Of a stretch of DNA of 45,724 nucleotides, positions 27,967 to 36,948 are shown one piece after another. Source of the DNA: Zestomonas carbonaria (GTDB lineage Bacteria > Pseudomonadota > Gammaproteobacteria > Pseudomonadales > Pseudomonadaceae). Positions within the stretch are counted from its first letter, which is position 1. Each line of letters opens with the position of its first letter. The position numbers were made by a program, and so were the translations under genes. The notes below the pieces were generated by a model. That model was not told where the DNA came from, searched no databases, and was given only the letters and a program-made list of their open reading frames with translations. The stretch is from contig NZ_CAJFCI010000031.1 of the NCBI RefSeq assembly GCF_904061905.1, forward strand, positions 1 through 45,724. The letters run 5' to 3'.

Positions 27967-28415
27967 TGAGCGCGCCCTTCGACCATCGCCTGGTGCTCGA
28001 GCGGTTGCGTACCGAGCTGCCGGCCAAGTTCAACCTGGGCACGGCGGCCGACCTGGCTGCCGTGACCAGCCTGCGCGACTTCCGGCCGCCGCAGGTGTTC
28101 GTGGTGCTCGCCCAGGAAACCCCGATTCCCCGCCAGCCTGGCAGCGCAGGCGGCGCCGGCCGGCAGATCGCCGTCGTGCACTTCGGCGTAACGCTGGCGG
28201 TGACCAACCACCGCGACAACCGCGGTGCGGCCGCTGGCGATGACCTGCAGGCGCTGCTCGGCCAGGTGCGCGATGCACTCATCGGCTGGACGCCTGCGCT
28301 ACCGGCAGCCCGCGACTGCCAGCTCATCCAGGGCAAGGTGATCGACTACGACACCAACGTCCTGGTCTGGGCAGACATCTACCAAACCCAACACGCCATC
28401 GGGAGAGCCCCATGA
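27966..28415 (+). CDS. tail terminator-like protein (Mu gp37-like)
   Basis: The 149-residue protein has segments RLVLERLRTELPAKFNLGTA, FRPPQVFVVLAQETPI, HFGVTLAVTNHRDNRGAA and VLVWADIYQTQHAIG, the alpha/beta pattern of Gp37-family tail terminators. It would cap the tail tube for joining to the head. It is coupled to the connector gene (TGATG). Confidence 0.85.
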   Translation: MSAPFDHRLVLERLRTELPAKFNLGTAADLAAVTSLRDFRPPQVFVVLAQETPIPRQPGSAGGAGRQIAVVHFGVTLAVTNHRDNRGAAAGDDLQALLGQVRDALIGWTPALPAARDCQLIQGKVIDYDTNVLVWADIYQTQHAIGRAP

Positions 28416-28615
28416 GCAGCAAGACCGACGCCCAGGCCGCAGTGCCGAAGCTGGAGACCGTCACCCTCCTGCAGGCCCACACCCATGCCGGGGTGGACTA
28501 CGCGAAGGGCGACACCATCGAGGTCACCGCCACCGAGAAGGAATGGCTGATTCGCCACGAGACGGTGGCGGGCCAGGCCGGAACCCAACCCGCAGCCGCC
28601 AAGGCCAAGGAGTAA
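28412..28615 (+). CDS. DUF7210-like small protein
   Basis: The 67-residue protein has the core KLETVTLLQAHTHAGVDYAK, GDTIEVTATEKEWLIRHETV, a small beta fold often found in phage head-tail regions. Ala/Lys-rich ends. Function unknown. It overlaps the terminator gene by 4 bp. Confidence 0.75.
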   Translation: MSSKTDAQAAVPKLETVTLLQAHTHAGVDYAKGDTIEVTATEKEWLIRHETVAGQAGTQPAAAKAKE

Positions 28616-28621
28616 GCCCGC

Positions 28622-29362
28622 ATGTCCCTCTTTTCTTTCCAAGGCAAAGTCTGGCTGGCCGAGCGCAGCGCGCAGGGCAAGCCGCTGAAGAAGACCTGGC
28701 TCGGCAACGTGCCGTCGCTGACCCTGCAGCTTGCCACCGAGACCTCCAACAAGATCGAGAGCTTCAGCGGCAACCGTCTGCAGTACGGTCTGCTGCAGCG
28801 TGGCAAGACCGCCACGCTGAACATGACGCTCGACGAGTGGACCGCCTACAACATCGCCCTGGCGCTGTATGCCCAGCAGGTGGCCATCCCGACCAGCACG
28901 GTGACCGGCGAGGCGCTGCCGACTCCGCTGGCTGTCGGCGACGTGATCCGTCTGGCCAAGCCGTTCATCAGCGACCTGGTGCTGACCCAGGCACCGAGCA
29001 CCGTCCTGGTCGCCGGTACCGACTACCGCATCGAGTCGGCCTCGGCGGGCCTGATCGAGTTCCTCACCGCGCCGTCGGCCGCTGTCACGGCTGCCTATGA
29101 GAACGAGGCGGCGGAGGCTGTGACCATGTTCACCCAGACTCCGCCGGAGCGCTGGCTGCTGCTGGATGGCATCAACACCGAAACCCAGGAAGAGGTCCTG
29201 CTCGATCTGTATCGCTGCAAGTTCAACCCGGTCAGCGACTTCGGCCTGATTCACGACGAGTACGGCAGCCTGCCGCTCACCGGGTCGGTGCTGTTCGACC
29301 CGCTGAACGCCGCCACCGCCAACCTCGGCGGCTATGGCCGCGTCGTGCAGAAGGCCGCCTGA
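28622..29362 (+). CDS. major tail tube protein
   Basis: The 246-residue protein contains KTWLGNVPSLTLQLATETSN, KIESFSGNRLQYGLLQRGKT, ATLNMTLDEWTAYNIALALY, and a C-terminal LLLDGINTETQEEVLLDLYR. This pattern is that of B3/D3112-like siphovirus tail tube subunits. AAGGAG is 9 nt upstream. It is followed by tail chaperones and tape measure in the usual order. Confidence 0.88.
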   Translation: MSLFSFQGKVWLAERSAQGKPLKKTWLGNVPSLTLQLATETSNKIESFSGNRLQYGLLQRGKTATLNMTLDEWTAYNIALALYAQQVAIPTSTVTGEALPTPLAVGDVIRLAKPFISDLVLTQAPSTVLVAGTDYRIESASAGLIEFLTAPSAAVTAAYENEAAEAVTMFTQTPPERWLLLDGINTETQEEVLLDLYRCKFNPVSDFGLIHDEYGSLPLTGSVLFDPLNAATANLGGYGRVVQKAA

Positions 29363-29364
29363 CC

Positions 29365-29856
29365 ATGGCGGAGCGCGTAGCCAAGAAGAAAGCCGCCCCC
29401 GACCAGGGGGCGGATGACCTGCAGGTGCTGCATCCCGAAGTCAGCCTGCAGGTCGCCGGCCGTGACCTGGTCGTGCGCGAGTACGGCTTCATCGAAGGGC
29501 TGGGGCTGCGGCCGCGAATCCAGCCGTTGCTCGATGACCTGTACGAGCTGATCCAGGCGCAGAAGCTGGAGCTCGAGCAGATCATCGTCACCCTGGGCCG
29601 GCACCACGCACTGGTGGCCGAGCTGGTGGCCATCGCCGCCGACGTCGACGTCGCCTGGCTGGGGACGCTGAATCAGTGGGATGGTCAGCGGCTGCTGATG
29701 ACCTGGTGGGGAGTCAACGGCCCTTTCTATCTCCGCTCCCTGGTGGAAAGGGCGCAGGCCGAGCGGGTCGAGGCGGAGGCCCGCCGCCGCGTTGGAGCGA
29801 CGTCTACGCCACCCTCATCGCCAGCGGATACGGAAGCGCCACCGCCCTTGGCCTGA
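29365..29856 (+). CDS. tail assembly chaperone (G-type)
   Basis: The 163-residue protein has core VSLQVAGRDLVVREYGFIEG, LRPRIQPLLDDLYELIQAQK, TLGRHHALVAELVAIAADVD, VAWLGTLNQWDGQRLLMTWW and a disordered Thr/Pro-rich end. It lies between tube and tape measure. A second frame downstream (-1 relative) probably supplies the T part of a GT-type fusion. Confidence 0.82.
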   Translation: MAERVAKKKAAPDQGADDLQVLHPEVSLQVAGRDLVVREYGFIEGLGLRPRIQPLLDDLYELIQAQKLELEQIIVTLGRHHALVAELVAIAADVDVAWLGTLNQWDGQRLLMTWWGVNGPFYLRSLVERAQAERVEAEARRRVGATSTPPSSPADTEAPPPLA

Positions 29857-30008
29857 TGACCGAGCGGCAGCTCCTCCTTCTATATGAAGCGGAGCTGCGC
29901 CGCCGGCGTCGGGAGCGCGCCGAGGTGTTGGTGGACATGAACCTGGCGTTCGCCGGGGGCAAGGGGGCTGAGCAACACCTCAAGCAATTGTTGAAGGAAA
30001 CCCTATGA
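29721..30008 (+). CDS. tail assembly chaperone T-type extension (frameshift or coupled start)
   Basis: The -1 frame relative to the G gene encodes WSDVYATLIASGYGSATALG, LMTERQLLLLYEAELRRRRR and a C-terminal helix, a typical T-domain pattern. CCCTTTC at 29721-29727 is a canonical X-XXY-YYZ slippery heptamer in the right phase. An alternative is independent translation from ATG 29856, which overlaps the G stop (TGATG) but would lose the first conserved helix. Which route is used cannot be settled from sequence. Confidence 0.65.
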   Translation, partial: PFLSPLPGGKGAGRAGRGGGPPPRWSDVYATLIASGYGSATALGLMTERQLLLLYEAELRRRRRERAEVLVDMNLAFAGGKGAEQHLKQLLKETL

Positions 30009-30061
30009 GCACTCTCATTTACCTGACCGGGGCGGTGCCGTTCATCGACGCAGGGAAATAG
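30005..30061 (+). CDS. possible 18-residue leader/micro-ORF
   Basis: ATG at 30005 overlaps the previous stop (ATGA) and has AAGGAAA 5 nt upstream. It encodes MSTLIYLTGAVPFIDAGK, then TAG. It ends 20 bp before a terminator. It may be a remnant or a real peptide; too short to judge. Confidence 0.3.
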   Translation: MSTLIYLTGAVPFIDAGK

Positions 30062-30081
30062 CGTTTCAGATGTGGAAACAG

Positions 30082-30110
30082 AGCCGCCTACGGGCGGCTT
30101 TGTTGTTTTT
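30082..30110 (+). terminator. intrinsic terminator after the second late operon
   Basis: AGCCGCC pairs with GGCGGCT around TACG, followed by TTGTTGTTTTT. It has the same layout as the terminator at 15624, again running directly into the late-operon element. Confidence 0.9.
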
Positions 30111-30128
30111 GCCGCGTCAAAATTACTC
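30105..30128 (+). promoter_or_regulatory. late-operon element, copy 3
   Basis: GTTTTTGCCGCGTCAAAA followed by TTACTC matches copies 1 and 2. It ends 54 bp before the tape measure ATG, which has no clear ribosome site. It restarts transcription for the tail-tip operon, by inference. Confidence 0.7.
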
Positions 30129-30182
30129 GGCCACGCGCACGCGCGAGGATTGCAGCGAACCCACTGCCGTGACCCCGCCCGC

Positions 30183-33100
30183 ATGGACAAGTCCCTCGAG
30201 CTCGCCCTTCGTATCCGCGCCGACCTGGAAGAGGGCCGTCGCGAGCTGCAGGGCCTTTCTGGAGACATCGAGGCCGTTGGCGAGTCCTCCGCGGCGGCGA
30301 GCAAGCAGCTCGGCCAGGTCGGTGAATCGGCGGATCAGCAGACGGCGCGCATCAAGGCCATGGTCACCGCCAGCCTGCAGCAGCAGTCGGCGATCGATGC
30401 CGCCGCCGCGGCCACGGCCCGAGCCGCCGCCACCACCGTCCAGGCCAACACCGCCTGGCGTGACACTGCCGCCGCCCAGTCCGAGGCGATGAACGGCTAT
30501 CACAACGCCGAGCGAGCGCTGCGCGAGAAGGCGGCGGCCGAGCAGAAGGCCGCCGAGGATGCGGCCAGGACCACCGCCGAGGCAGGGAAGCAGGACGCCT
30601 CGCTGCGCAAACTGCTCGGCACCATCGACCGGACGGAAAAGGAACTGGCCCAGCTCGACCAGCAGGAGCGCGAGCTGGCCGCGCACTTCAAGGCCGGTCG
30701 CCTGGATGCCGAGGCCTATGCCTCCAGCCTGGAGAAGATCCGCTCCCGCCGAGACGCCCTGAAGGGCATCAGCACCGATGCGAAGGCCTCGAACGTCGCG
30801 ATGACCGGCCTGGCGGCGTCGATCCGTCGTGTGCAGGGACTGCTGATGACCGGCATCGCCGGCTACGGCCTCACCTCGGCCAGCCGGGCGATCGTCAATA
30901 CCAACATCCAGTGGCAGCAGGCCATCCACACCATGGAAGCGGCCACTGGCTCGGCCGCCGCTGCTCGCCAGGAGCTGGAGTTTGTCCGCGACGTGAGCGA
31001 GCGGCTCGGCCTGGAACTGCTCAGCACCTCGCAAAGCTACGCTCGCCTGGTGGCCGCTGCGAAGGAGTCGCCTGAGCTCGGCCGGCAGATCCAGGGCGTG
31101 TTCGAGGGCGTGTCGGCGGCAGCCACCACCCTGCACCTGGCACCGGACCAGGTGAATGGCCTGCTGCTCGCCCTGGAGCAGATGGTCAGCAAGGGCAAGG
31201 TGCAAACCCAGGAGCTGGTGCTCCAGCTCGGCCAGCGCGTGCCGGGTGCGTTCGCCCTGGCCGCCAAGGCCCTGGACACCAATACCGCCCAGCTCAGCCA
31301 GTGGCTGGAGAAGGGCATGATCCCGGCCACCGAGTTCCTGCCTCGCTTCGGCGATGCGCTGCGCGAGGCCTACGGCGACCAGGCGCAGAAGGCGGCCAAC
31401 GGCCTGCAGGGCGAATTGAACCGCCTGACCAACGCCTTCACCGACCTGAAGATCCAGGCCGGCGAGTCGGGGTTCATCGACACATATACGAACGCGATCC
31501 GCGACCTGCGCGACGTGATGAAGGACCCGGCAGTGATCGACGGCCTGAATACGCTGATCACCGCGCTGGGCAAGTTGATCGAGTTCGCCGCCAAGGGGCT
31601 GGGTGGCGCGGTCAGCGTCGTCAAGTTCGTCTCTGAGGAGGTCGCAGCCAGAATCAGCGGCCCGGCCGGCGACGATGCCGTGCGCCTGGATGAAGCGATC
31701 GAGCGCGAAACCAAGTGGATGGAGAAGGCGCAGCAGCGCCTGTTCGATGCCTACGAGCGCAACGACCAGGCCGCGGCTGCTCGCATCGAGGCCTCGATGT
31801 CAGAGACTCAGGCCAACCTCCAGCGCTGGCGCGAGCAGCTCGATGCCATTTACAACGGCAAGGGGGCTATCCAACTGCCGGCCACTCCTGTCACGGCACC
31901 GGCTGCGAATCGCCCGGCCTTCACCCCCAGCGGCGGCGAGGACAAGGCCGCCGCGCGCTTGGCCAAACAGAACTCGGACTGGGTCGCCCAACTTGAGAAA
32001 GAGGCGGCCACCTATGGCAAGGGAAAAGCCGCCCTGCGCGAGTACGAGCTGGGGCAGCGCAACCTGACCGGCGCCCTCGAAGCCCGCGCGCGGGCTGCCT
32101 GGGCCACCCTGGACGCCGCCGAGAAACAGAAGAAGGCCGACTCCCAGGCGGCGAAGGACGCCAAGCTGCTCGCCCAACTGAACCTGGACTACCTGCGCGC
32201 CACCGGCCAGAACGTCGAGGCCGCCGGCGCCGAGATCGAGAAGAAGTACGGCGCCCTGCAGCAGCGCCTGCAGGCGGTCGGCAATGCCGAAGGCGCCGAC
32301 CTGGTCAGCAAGCTGATGAACGTCGAGAAGGCCAAGGCCGAGCTGGAAGACCTGGAGCAGCAGCTCGATCGCATTTTCGCCGAGCAGTCCCGGCGCAACG
32401 ATGAGATCAGTACCCAGCAGCAGGCTGGGTTGATCAGCGAGCTGGGCGCCCGCCAACAGATCCTCGACATGAACCGGTCCACTGCCGACCAGGTCGAGCA
32501 GTTGCTGCCGAAGATGCGCGAACTGGCGGCAGTGACCGGCGACCCGCAGGCGCTTGAGCGGTTGAGGGATCTGGAGGCTCAACTGCGTGGCCTGCGCGTT
32601 GTTGCCGACGAGTTCACCAACGCGCTTAAGTCTGGTTTCGAGACCGGCATCCAGAACGCCCTGCGCGGCCTGGCAATGGGCACCATGGATCTTCAGGAGG
32701 CCGCAACTTCATTCCTGCAGTCGATCGCCGGCGCAATGGCGGACCTGGCTGCCAAGCAGATCGCCCAGCAGGCGACTGACGGGCTCGGGGGCATGTTCGA
32801 CGGACTGATCAAGAGCGCCCCCCAGGCGATCAGCGCAGTACAGCAGACCGCCGCCGCCCAGCAGGCAGCGATCACTACCGTACAAGCCACACAGGTGGCG
32901 GCCGACACAGCGATGGCCACCTCGGCCACGACCGCTGCGAGTACGGCTGCAACAGCCCAGACAGCCGCTGCGGCGCAAACAGCTAGCGCATGGACGCCAG
33001 CGGCGATCGCAGCGTCGATCGGCTCGTTCGGTGCAGCGGCAGCGATCGGCCTGGCTGCTGTGGTTGCTGCCCTGGCCTTCAAGGCATTTTCCGGTGGGGG

Positions 33101-33518
33101 CCACGTGCGCGGCCCCGGCACCACGACAAGCGACAGCATCCCCGCGCTGCTCTCAGACCAGGAGTTCGTCACCCGCGCGGCCGTGGTCCAGCAGCCCGGG
33201 GCGCTCGGGTTTCTTGAGGACTTCAACGCTCGCGGCATGGTCGCCCTGGACGACTGGTCAACCCGCGTGCGCCACGCCACCGGCGGCCTGGCCGGCGTGC
33301 CCGCCCCGGCGCTGCCGGCGCCGGCGAGCATTCCCGGCGGGCGGCTGGCCGAGCCTGCTGCGGGCGGTGACACAACGATTCACAACGGCGTGGATGTGTT
33401 CCTGGGTATGAGCGATGACTTCATCGCCGAGCGCACATGGAACAAGCCCGGGCGCGATCGCTTCTACGCCGAACTTGAACAGAACGCCGCCACCGTGCGG
33501 CAAATACTGGGAGTTTGA
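30183..33518 (+). CDS. tail tape measure protein
   Basis: The 1111-residue protein begins MDKSLELALRIRADLEEGRR. The N-terminal ~190 residues are Ala-rich coiled coil. Residues about 215-400 hold the conserved tape-measure domain (TGIAGYGLTSASRAIVNTNI, LLSTSQSYARLVAAAKESPE, LVLQLGQRVPGAFALAAKAL). Long coiled coils follow, then an Ala/Thr-rich hydrophobic stretch (about 910-970) with a TM-like segment, and a small C-terminal domain with GGHVRGPGTTTSDSIPALLS. Its length sets tail length; the hydrophobic part may enter the host membrane. ATG at 30183 is the first one after the element; the longer frame from 30072 crosses the terminator. Confidence 0.93.
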   Translation: MDKSLELALRIRADLEEGRRELQGLSGDIEAVGESSAAASKQLGQVGESADQQTARIKAMVTASLQQQSAIDAAAAATARAAATTVQANTAWRDTAAAQSEAMNGYHNAERALREKAAAEQKAAEDAARTTAEAGKQDASLRKLLGTIDRTEKELAQLDQQERELAAHFKAGRLDAEAYASSLEKIRSRRDALKGISTDAKASNVAMTGLAASIRRVQGLLMTGIAGYGLTSASRAIVNTNIQWQQAIHTMEAATGSAAAARQELEFVRDVSERLGLELLSTSQSYARLVAAAKESPELGRQIQGVFEGVSAAATTLHLAPDQVNGLLLALEQMVSKGKVQTQELVLQLGQRVPGAFALAAKALDTNTAQLSQWLEKGMIPATEFLPRFGDALREAYGDQAQKAANGLQGELNRLTNAFTDLKIQAGESGFIDTYTNAIRDLRDVMKDPAVIDGLNTLITALGKLIEFAAKGLGGAVSVVKFVSEEVAARISGPAGDDAVRLDEAIERETKWMEKAQQRLFDAYERNDQAAAARIEASMSETQANLQRWREQLDAIYNGKGAIQLPATPVTAPAANRPAFTPSGGEDKAAARLAKQNSDWVAQLEKEAATYGKGKAALREYELGQRNLTGALEARARAAWATLDAAEKQKKADSQAAKDAKLLAQLNLDYLRATGQNVEAAGAEIEKKYGALQQRLQAVGNAEGADLVSKLMNVEKAKAELEDLEQQLDRIFAEQSRRNDEISTQQQAGLISELGARQQILDMNRSTADQVEQLLPKMRELAAVTGDPQALERLRDLEAQLRGLRVVADEFTNALKSGFETGIQNALRGLAMGTMDLQEAATSFLQSIAGAMADLAAKQIAQQATDGLGGMFDGLIKSAPQAISAVQQTAAAQQAAITTVQATQVAADTAMATSATTAASTAATAQTAAAAQTASAWTPAAIAASIGSFGAAAAIGLAAVVAALAFKAFSGGGHVRGPGTTTSDSIPALLSDQEFVTRAAVVQQPGALGFLEDFNARGMVALDDWSTRVRHATGGLAGVPAPALPAPASIPGGRLAEPAAGGDTTIHNGVDVFLGMSDDFIAERTWNKPGRDRFYAELEQNAATVRQILGV

Positions 33519-33522
33519 CCTG

Positions 33523-34359
33523 ATGCCTCATGACATCGGCTACGTCGAGAACGACGGCACGCTTGCCCACTACAAGATGCTCGCCACCATCCGCGACTTC
33601 GCGGCGGATAACGGCTGGTCGGTGCTGCGCTATGAAACAGCGCCGGCCAACCGCGAGTTGATCCTCAAGGGGGCGGGCTATACGGAGGAAGAAGAGATTT
33701 TCGTCGGTTTCAGGACGTACCAGAACGAGGGCGCCGACTACTACAACCTGCTGGCTGCAGCATTTACCGGCTACGTGCCGGGCAATACGTTCGACACCCA
33801 GCCGGGCGTCCGGCTGAGCGGCATCCCCGCACACAACAACCGTATCGACTACTGGCTGACGCTCAACCCGCAGCGCATCGCGCTGGCCATGAAAGTGGGT
33901 ACGCCCGTCTACGAGTCAGCCTACGTCGGCAAATGCCTGCCCTACGGCCGTCCGAGCCAGTTCCCGTATCCGATCGTATGCGCTGGCATGCTTGCAGGCG
34001 CCGCCGCGACCAGGTTCTCCGACACCAGCCATTCGATGCCCTGGAAGGGCAATCGGACAAACATGGCGCTGCGTACTAACGCCGCCTGGGTCAATCCGTA
34101 CTGCTACCCCTGGAATAACGATGTGCTGGCCGGCACAAGCCAACTGCGAGACACGGGCGGTATCTACCACCCGTTGCCGGTCGAGTTGAACGACAACTCG
34201 GGCAACCTCTGGGGCGCTCTGGATGGAATCGTTTATATCAGCGGCTTCAACAATGCAGTCGAGAACACCTTCAGCCTGGACGGCTTCGAGCACGTGATCA
34301 TCCAGGACGTCGGCCGGACTTCCTTCCAGGACTACTTCGCACTGAGGCTCGACAACTGA
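33523..34359 (+). CDS. B3/D3112-type tail protein
   Basis: The 278-residue protein begins MPHDIGYVENDGTLAHYKML. It has an N-terminal alpha/beta part (FAADNGWSVLRYETAPANRE, then EEEEIFVGFRTYQNEGADYY) and an aromatic-rich beta C terminus. It resembles the tail protein directly downstream of the tape measure in transposable Pseudomonas siphophages; probably distal-tail or tip. It shares overall layout with the next gene (an N-terminal GWSV/GWSW segment), suggesting related folds. Confidence 0.75.
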   Translation: MPHDIGYVENDGTLAHYKMLATIRDFAADNGWSVLRYETAPANRELILKGAGYTEEEEIFVGFRTYQNEGADYYNLLAAAFTGYVPGNTFDTQPGVRLSGIPAHNNRIDYWLTLNPQRIALAMKVGTPVYESAYVGKCLPYGRPSQFPYPIVCAGMLAGAAATRFSDTSHSMPWKGNRTNMALRTNAAWVNPYCYPWNNDVLAGTSQLRDTGGIYHPLPVELNDNSGNLWGALDGIVYISGFNNAVENTFSLDGFEHVIIQDVGRTSFQDYFALRLDN

Positions 34360-35243
34360 TGGCGTACTACACAGGTTCGGCTGTCGACATGGCCGCGGTG
34401 CGCCAGGCCCTGATCGATGCATGCACCACCGAGGGGTGGAGCTGGGACGGCGGCAATGAGGTGCTCAGCAAGGGCACGCTCTTCGTTCGCCTGCAGGTGG
34501 TCAGCGGCTTTCTGACGCTGCTGGGCAGGACTGGGGCAACTTCCGGTAGCGCACCGAGTGTCGTGCGCGTTGGCAACTTCCCGGACACTCCGCTGACCTG
34601 GCCGGTGGTCTACAACGTATTTGTCTTCGCCAATGAAGTGTTCCTGGTGATCAACTACTCGGTGAGCTACCACCAGTTCGCCGCCTTCGGCCTGTCGCGA
34701 GTCGACGGCCTTCCTGGCACCGGAATGTGGGTAGCAGCAACGCTGGAGCAAACCACCCCGGTTACGCCCGCAGGCATCAGCATGGGCCCGGACTACGGGA
34801 ACAGCACCGACAACTGTGTGTCACCTGGTCTTTTCTGGGCCTCCATGTCGGATGCCGCCCGCAATCGCAACTACTGGATTCATTCTGACCTTGACGCGCA
34901 GGGCTGGTGGCCTGGTCAAACACAAGGCGGGGTCCTGATCGGCATCCGGGCGGCGGGCCCTCTGATTGGGCTGCTGCCGAACAACTGGAACAGCGAGTCG
35001 GTGCTGTTGCCGATTCGTGGTTACAAGATCCGCCCCTCCAGCAAAGTTAGCCTGACGGTCGACGTCGAGAACGCACGTTATTGTCGTGTCGACTACTACG
35101 AGCCTGGTGAGGTGATTGAGCTGGGCGCTGATCGCTGGAAGGTCTTCCCCTGGTACCTGAAAAACCCCTCGGGACGGCAAGGTGGCCACCGTATCAATCA
35201 CACCGGGACGTTCGGTTGGGCGATTCGGTACGAGGGCCCCTGA
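34359..35243 (+). CDS. B3/D3112-type tail protein
   Basis: The 294-residue protein begins MAYYTGSAVDMAAVRQALID, with TEGWSWDGGNEVLSKGTLFV, VYNVFVFANEVFLVINYSVS, FWASMSDAARNRNYWI and a C-terminal beta region. Probably a distal tail component paralogous in architecture to the previous gene. The ATG overlaps the previous stop (TGATG). Confidence 0.75.
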   Translation: MAYYTGSAVDMAAVRQALIDACTTEGWSWDGGNEVLSKGTLFVRLQVVSGFLTLLGRTGATSGSAPSVVRVGNFPDTPLTWPVVYNVFVFANEVFLVINYSVSYHQFAAFGLSRVDGLPGTGMWVAATLEQTTPVTPAGISMGPDYGNSTDNCVSPGLFWASMSDAARNRNYWIHSDLDAQGWWPGQTQGGVLIGIRAAGPLIGLLPNNWNSESVLLPIRGYKIRPSSKVSLTVDVENARYCRVDYYEPGEVIELGADRWKVFPWYLKNPSGRQGGHRINHTGTFGWAIRYEGP

Positions 35244-35244
35244 C

Positions 35245-36948
35245 GTGGCGACGCTGTCTGTCCAGATGCCGACGTCGACGCTCAGCGACATCGACAATCC
35301 TCACCTCACCGTCGAGCTGGACCGGTTCGCCTGGGTGTCTATCCCGTTCACCTCGGAGGCACAGCGCTGGACCGGTGGGCAGGCGCTCACCACGCACTGG
35401 CCTATCGAGGCCAATGGCCGGGAGATTGTTGGCCAGCGACTCGGTGCATACGTTGACGATTACTATCACCGCATCCATATCGCCCCCCGGCGGCTGGACC
35501 TCGGCAATGTCGTATCGACGCAGACGAGCCCGGTCAGCCTCTGGAACGCGTTCCTCGAGCCGCAGACCCTGCAGTCAATCCAGGGCATGGACGAGGGCAT
35601 CGAAGTGTCGGGGCAGCCGTCGCCGCCATTACTGTTCGCTGCGCTGCAGGAGCGGACCTGGCAGGTTTCGGTAACGCCTAATGGCCAGCCGGTGCTCGAC
35701 ACGATTCTGGAGTGGGTGTTCAACGGCAGCTTCGTTGCCGGGTTGCATATCACCGCCAACCGCATCATCCCGTGGTCGTTCGTACCCGACTGGGGCGATG
35801 GCGTGCTTGAGCGGCTGATCGCCGCGACAGACATCCTGCAAAGCGAATCCCTGGCCAGCCAGCGCCGCGCCTTGCGCATCGCGCCTCGTCGCGAGTTCGA
35901 AGCGTCGATGTACGTAGAGGGTCGCGAGCGGCAAATGTTTGACCTCGCGCTGTTTGGCTGGGGCGCGCGAGTGTGGGCCCTGCCGATCTGGCCTGATATC
36001 CAACTGCTCACCGCCGGCGTGCCGGCCGAGGCAGACTTTATCCCGTGCGACACACAGCACCTGGACTTCCGTGCGGGTCGGCTGGCGTTGCTGCGCGGCG
36101 AGTCGGCATTCGAGTATGAGGCGGTGGAGATCGAGGATGTGACTTCGCTCGGCCTGCAGCTCAGGCGCGCCACTCAGCAAAGCTGGCCGGCCGGCACCCG
36201 TTTGTACCCAGTGCGGTCCGCCCAGCTCCTCGAGCAACCGAATTTGACCAAGATGACCGACCGCCTCTACAGCGCCGACGTTAGGTTCCTGGTGGTCGAG
36301 CCATGCGACTGGCCGGCGGTGATGCCAGCGACGCTGTATCGGGGCCGGCCAGTTTGGGCCAGCCGCCCGGACGAGAGCGAGGATCTGACCCACGGTTTCG
36401 ATCGCTCGACCGCGATGCTGGACAGCGGCATGGCCATCCCGCTGTTCACCGACACCGCCAACCGAGCCTTGACCCGACTCGGGCAGCGCTGGATCGATCA
36501 GGGCCGTGCCCAGCGGGCCGCGCTGCGCTCGTTCATCTATGCGATGTGCGGCCGCCAACAGGTCGTATGGGTGCCGACCCACATGGACGACCTGACGTTG
36601 CTGGCCACCGTCACCAGCGTGGCCACGACCCTGGACGTCGAGAACATCGGCTACACCCGATTCAGCAACGGCAAGCCCGGCCGCCGCGACATCCGCATCG
36701 AGCTGTACGGCGGCCAGGTGTTCATGCGCCGGATCATCGGCGCCGCCGAGCTGTCCGGCCATGTCGAGCGTCTCGGCCTGGACAGCGCCCTGGGCGTGCA
36801 GGTCGAGCCGCACCAGGTGGCGCGTATCAGTTGGATGGTCCTGTGCCGGTTCAACTCCGACACCCAGGAGGTCGAGCACATCACCGACAGCGAGGGGGTG
36901 GCGTCGTGGGCAACCGTTTTCCGAGAGGAGCGAGACGATGAGCTTTAA
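35245..36948 (+). CDS. large B3/D3112-type tail protein
   Basis: The 567-residue protein starts at GTG 35245, just after the previous stop, with GAGGG about 9 nt upstream; the frame is also open from a GTG at 35182, but that would overlap by 62 bp with a weaker site. Contents: VELDRFAWVSIPFTSEAQRW, YHRIHIAPRRLDLGNVVSTQ, and a beta-rich body with repeated Trp; C-terminal GQVFMRRIIGAAELSGHVER. It is a tail-tip structural protein typical of this phage group; exact role unknown. Confidence 0.8.
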   Translation: MATLSVQMPTSTLSDIDNPHLTVELDRFAWVSIPFTSEAQRWTGGQALTTHWPIEANGREIVGQRLGAYVDDYYHRIHIAPRRLDLGNVVSTQTSPVSLWNAFLEPQTLQSIQGMDEGIEVSGQPSPPLLFAALQERTWQVSVTPNGQPVLDTILEWVFNGSFVAGLHITANRIIPWSFVPDWGDGVLERLIAATDILQSESLASQRRALRIAPRREFEASMYVEGRERQMFDLALFGWGARVWALPIWPDIQLLTAGVPAEADFIPCDTQHLDFRAGRLALLRGESAFEYEAVEIEDVTSLGLQLRRATQQSWPAGTRLYPVRSAQLLEQPNLTKMTDRLYSADVRFLVVEPCDWPAVMPATLYRGRPVWASRPDESEDLTHGFDRSTAMLDSGMAIPLFTDTANRALTRLGQRWIDQGRAQRAALRSFIYAMCGRQQVVWVPTHMDDLTLLATVTSVATTLDVENIGYTRFSNGKPGRRDIRIELYGGQVFMRRIIGAAELSGHVERLGLDSALGVQVEPHQVARISWMVLCRFNSDTQEVEHITDSEGVASWATVFREERDDEL

